From the NCBI GenBank assembly GCA_900315695.1, contig ONAE01000004.1, positions 1 through 45,329 of the forward strand: a stretch of DNA of 45,329 nt, in the 5' to 3' direction. Source of the stretch: an uncultured Prevotella sp. (lineage in GTDB: Bacteria > Bacteroidota > Bacteroidia > Bacteroidales > Bacteroidaceae). Both the position numbers and the translations under genes were made by a program. Below the pieces are notes generated by a model that was not told the origin of the DNA, did not search any database, and saw only the letters and a program-made list of their open reading frames with translations. Shown here one piece after another: positions 42,578 through 45,329 of this stretch (position 1 is its first letter; each line of letters opens with the position of its first letter).

Positions 42578-44980
42578 ATGAAAAGAAGATGCCTTTTGGC
42601 AGCCCTGCTCTGTGTGGCAGTAGCTGCTGTCCATGGAAGTCCTGTAGAAATACAGGCAGGGAAGACAGACGTGAAGGTGGAGTTCTACACCCCGTCGATC
42701 GTTCATATCGTCAAGTCGCCAACTGGTCATCATTATTCCAAACAGAGTCTGGTGGTCATCGCCAGTCCTGAGAATGTCAACGTCACTCAGAAGGGGAACA
42801 CCCTGATGAGTGACGTTCTCACTGTAAAGGTTGATGCCAAGACTGGTGCCATCACTTTCAGCGCCAAGGGTAAGACGCTGCTCCGTGAGAAGGGAGCCTG
42901 CACCTTTGAGCCACGTACGGAAGGACCAGATGCTGGTGCCTATCGTGTGACCCAAACCTTCCTGCTCGATAAAGACGAGGCCATCTACGGCTTAGGCACC
43001 ATTCAGAACGGCAAGATGAACCGTCGGGGGGAGCATAAGCTGATGGAACAGTCAAACCTGGAGGATTTCCAGAGTGTCCTGCAGTCCATCAAGGGCTGGG
43101 GTATCTTTTGGGATAACTACTCCCGCACCCAGTTCGACGATGATGCCGCCCAAGGCATGTCGTTCTCTTCTGAGGTGGGCGACTGCGAGGACTATTACTT
43201 TATGTACGGCGGTTCTGCCGACGGCGTCATCGCCCAGATGCGCCATCTCTCTGGCGATGTGCCGATGTTCCCGCTCTGGACCTATGGTTTCTGGCAGTGC
43301 AAGGAGCGTTATAAGAGTGCCCAGGAACTTTTAGGCGTGGTCGATCAATACCGCCAATTGCAGGTGCCCCTCGATGGTATCATCCAGGACTGGCAGTACT
43401 GGGGCTCCAACTATCTGTGGAACGCGATGGACTTCCTGACGGAAGAATATGCCGACGGACAGAAGATGATCGACGAGGTACACCAGAAGAACGCCCACTT
43501 CATGATCTCCATCTGGGCCAGTTTCGGACCAAAGACTAAGGCCTATCGTCAGCTCGATGAGAAAGGTCTGCTCTTCGACTTTGCCACGTGGCCCCAAAGC
43601 GGACTGACCTTTTGGCCCCCACGCCTTGACTATCCCTCAGGGGTGCGTGTCTATGATGCCTTCTCACCTGTGGCTCGCGATATCTACTGGCAGAACCTGA
43701 AGAACCTCTTTGATAAGGGTGTAGATGGCTGGTGGATGGACTCTACCGATCCCGACTTCTTTGATCCGACGGAGGCCGACTACGATCACAAGGCTGGCAA
43801 CGGCACCTGGCGCTCCCTGCGTAATGCCTTCCCGTTGGAGACTGTTCGTGGTGTCTATCAGGCCCAGCGTAAGGAGTCTGAGCAGAAACGTGTGTTCATC
43901 ATGACCCGTTCCGCCTTTGCCGGACAGCAGCACTACGGCTCGAATATGTGGAGCGGCGATGTGGCCTCTTCATGGGATATGCTGCGTAAGCAGGTGCCTG
44001 CCGGACTGAGTTACTCGCTGACAGGTAATCCTAACTTCAATACCGACATCGGTGGTTTCTTCTGCGGCTCCTATAACACCCAGGGCAGTGGCTCTGCCCC
44101 CAAGAACCCCCAATACCAGGAACTCTATGTCCGTTGGATGCAGTATGCTCTCTTCTGTCCCATCTTCCGCAGTCATGGTGCCGATGCCCCACGAGAGATC
44201 TGGCAGTTTGGTAAGAAAGGCGAGCCCGTCTATGACGCCATCGAGAAGATGATCCGTCTGCGTTATCGCCTGATACCTTATTTATATAGTACGGCTTGGC
44301 AGGTAACCAGCAACAACGAGAGTTATCTCCGTCCGCTGTTCAGCGACTTCGCTCAGGATAAGCGTGTCTGGGATATGACCGATGAGTTTATGTTCGGGCG
44401 TTCCATCCTGGCTGCACCTGTGGTGGAAGCCCAGTTTACCGAGGAGCAAATTATCAAAGAAGATGCAATGACAGGTTGGGACAAGAAGGAAGTGAAAGCC
44501 CAACAGGCGAATCGTGTTGACTGGACTGCCACCAAGACTGCCACCAAGTACCTGCCGAAAGGTGCTACATGGTACGATTTCTGGACTAATCAGCAGTACA
44601 GAGGTGGACAGACTATTACACTCCAGACTCCACTCGACCGCGTACCGATGTTTGTACGTGCTGGCAGCATCCTGCCCCTCGCCCCCGAGATGCAGTATGT
44701 AGGTGAGAAGGCATGGGATCAGCTTGAGATCCGTGTTTATCCAGGTGCCGACGGCTCTTTCCTCCTCTATGAAGATGAAGGCGACAGCTATCAGTATGAG
44801 AAGGGCGCCTACGCCACCATCGCCTTCCAGTGGCATAATGCCACAAGCACGCTGACGATCGGTGAGCAGCAAGGCAGCTATCCTGGTATGCTGAAGTCAC
44901 GCCAGTTTGTCATCGTCCTACCAGATGGCACCTCAAAGACTGTCGATTACACAGGTCAGAAGATCGAGATCAGTCTCTGA
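42578..44980 (+). CDS. GH31 glycoside hydrolase, probable alpha-xylosidase
   Basis: An 800-residue protein with signal peptide MKRRCLLAALLCVAVAAVHG, an N-terminal beta domain, a TIM barrel and C-terminal beta domains. The nucleophile is Asp388 in WWMDSTDPD and the acid/base Asp461 in WSGDVASSWD. The WWMDSTDPD wording and the acetylesterase/GH43 neighbourhood favour alpha-xylosidase acting on xyloglucan-type oligosaccharides, but alpha-glucosidase activity cannot be excluded by eye. It lacks the PA14 insert seen in some relatives. Last gene of the operon. Confidence 0.88.
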   Translation: MKRRCLLAALLCVAVAAVHGSPVEIQAGKTDVKVEFYTPSIVHIVKSPTGHHYSKQSLVVIASPENVNVTQKGNTLMSDVLTVKVDAKTGAITFSAKGKTLLREKGACTFEPRTEGPDAGAYRVTQTFLLDKDEAIYGLGTIQNGKMNRRGEHKLMEQSNLEDFQSVLQSIKGWGIFWDNYSRTQFDDDAAQGMSFSSEVGDCEDYYFMYGGSADGVIAQMRHLSGDVPMFPLWTYGFWQCKERYKSAQELLGVVDQYRQLQVPLDGIIQDWQYWGSNYLWNAMDFLTEEYADGQKMIDEVHQKNAHFMISIWASFGPKTKAYRQLDEKGLLFDFATWPQSGLTFWPPRLDYPSGVRVYDAFSPVARDIYWQNLKNLFDKGVDGWWMDSTDPDFFDPTEADYDHKAGNGTWRSLRNAFPLETVRGVYQAQRKESEQKRVFIMTRSAFAGQQHYGSNMWSGDVASSWDMLRKQVPAGLSYSLTGNPNFNTDIGGFFCGSYNTQGSGSAPKNPQYQELYVRWMQYALFCPIFRSHGADAPREIWQFGKKGEPVYDAIEKMIRLRYRLIPYLYSTAWQVTSNNESYLRPLFSDFAQDKRVWDMTDEFMFGRSILAAPVVEAQFTEEQIIKEDAMTGWDKKEVKAQQANRVDWTATKTATKYLPKGATWYDFWTNQQYRGGQTITLQTPLDRVPMFVRAGSILPLAPEMQYVGEKAWDQLEIRVYPGADGSFLLYEDEGDSYQYEKGAYATIAFQWHNATSTLTIGEQQGSYPGMLKSRQFVIVLPDGTSKTVDYTGQKIEISL

Positions 44981-45000
44981 TTCATCTGATTTTTGAAATC

Positions 45001-45075
45001 TCCCTCCCTTCCTCCCTTCTTTGCTTGAAACCCCTTTAAACACTGGGGATTCAGCAAGGGAGGGAGGTTTGTTTA
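45001..45075 (+). terminator. Probable terminator region after GH31
   Basis: CCTCCCTT-type runs and GCTTGAAACCCC pair imperfectly with GGGGATTCAGC and AAGGGAGGGAGG (to 45067), followed by a T-rich tail. The pyrimidine/purine-rich repeats also look like an interspersed element. Confidence 0.45.
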
Positions 45076-45272
45076 CACTCCCGTCTCCCTCCCGTTTTTG
45101 TCGGCTCTCACTCACTTTATTTGATCATGCAGAATTAGTGCAAAAATGCAGTGTCATCTCGACCAACGTGGAGAGATCTCTCACAAGGTTGCATGATGAT
45201 AGGGGAGGGGAAAAGGGAGGGTGAAGGGAGTGTCTTATCCTGGAAAAAGTTGACTCATAAAAAGTCAACAAG
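45076..45272. other. Gap with interspersed repeat and small inverted repeat
   Basis: GTCATCTCGACCAACGTGG (from about 45151) resembles the repeat at 16085-16150. GTTGACT (45249-45255) and AGTCAAC (45263-45269) form a short inverted repeat just before the last start codon. No gene is seen in this gap. Confidence 0.4.
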
Positions 45273-45329
45273 ATGAAGTATTATCGAACAGAAAAGCAAA
45301 GACTGTATTACGAGAAGGTAATCACTCTT
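45273..45329 (+). CDS. Partial gene running off the right edge, unknown
   Basis: An ATG opens a frame of 19 codons with no stop: MKYYRTEKQRLYYEKVITL. The basic, Tyr-rich start could belong to a small DNA-binding protein or the first part of a transposase, but it is too short to assign. No promoter is obvious; a short inverted repeat lies just upstream. Confidence 0.4.
   Translation, partial: MKYYRTEKQRLYYEKVITL

Overview
The window looks like chromosome of a Bacteroidota species, most likely Prevotellaceae (Prevotella/Segatella type). Many genes are preceded by the Bacteroidota promoter (TTTG, a 19-20 bp gap, then TAnnTTTG) rather than by a Shine-Dalgarno sequence. The gene families also fit: LruC lipoproteins, an S46 dipeptidyl peptidase, GPH sugar symporters, a five-fold beta-flower repeat protein, and a BT4734/VirE-type replication protein beside an HU-like protein. 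No rRNA, complete tRNA or CRISPR array was seen.

Layout. 1-540: left edge with a partial minus-strand gene and the 3' half of a tRNA-Met(CAT) gene plus its terminator. This is the footprint of an integrated element extending off the left edge. 541-4545: a histidine-kinase scrap and two divergent LruC-type lipoproteins. 4579-13022: a structured promoter element, an SpmA/SpmB-like membrane protein, a polysaccharide flippase, a DPP7-type peptidase, a GH2-family hydrolase and an AlbA_2 protein, with small inverted and direct repeats between them. 13021-16397: a DEAD-box helicase, a 37-residue peptide gene with a double-glycine leader (too short for routine gene calling), a PIN/antitoxin pair and a truncated metallopeptidase.

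16433-24340 is an AT-rich run of minus-strand genes: PD-(D/E)XK nuclease, a frameshifted helical-repeat gene, a UDG-fold protein, unknowns, a WYL regulator, a lipoprotein, a possible alkyl-base-glycosylase-like protein, a beta-flower protein and an agmatine-deiminase-family enzyme with an unusual N-terminal extension. It resembles a transferred accessory or defence-type island. 24754-28921 is a cassette of three exported proteins and a membrane AraC-type regulator, bracketed by two near-identical 260-bp copies of an HU-like gene end, one of them truncated.

29072-29732 separates the intact HU-like gene from a divergent primase/helicase-like VapE gene. It carries two inverted arrays of CTACAT/ATGTAG repeats, spaced at one helical turn, around two CTCTAGAG palindromes. 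It looks like a replication-origin or control region of a small element. A degraded piece of a second VapE copy lies at 12303-12350.

31881-45329: LOG-family protein, FprA flavoprotein, PfkB sugar kinase, M16 peptidase, an ECF sigma factor overlapping a GH43 gene, then a divergent glycan locus (GPH symporter; esterase, GPH symporter and GH31) suited to acetylated xylose/arabinose-decorated oligosaccharides such as xyloglucan fragments. No SusC/SusD pair is present. A partial gene starts at the right edge.
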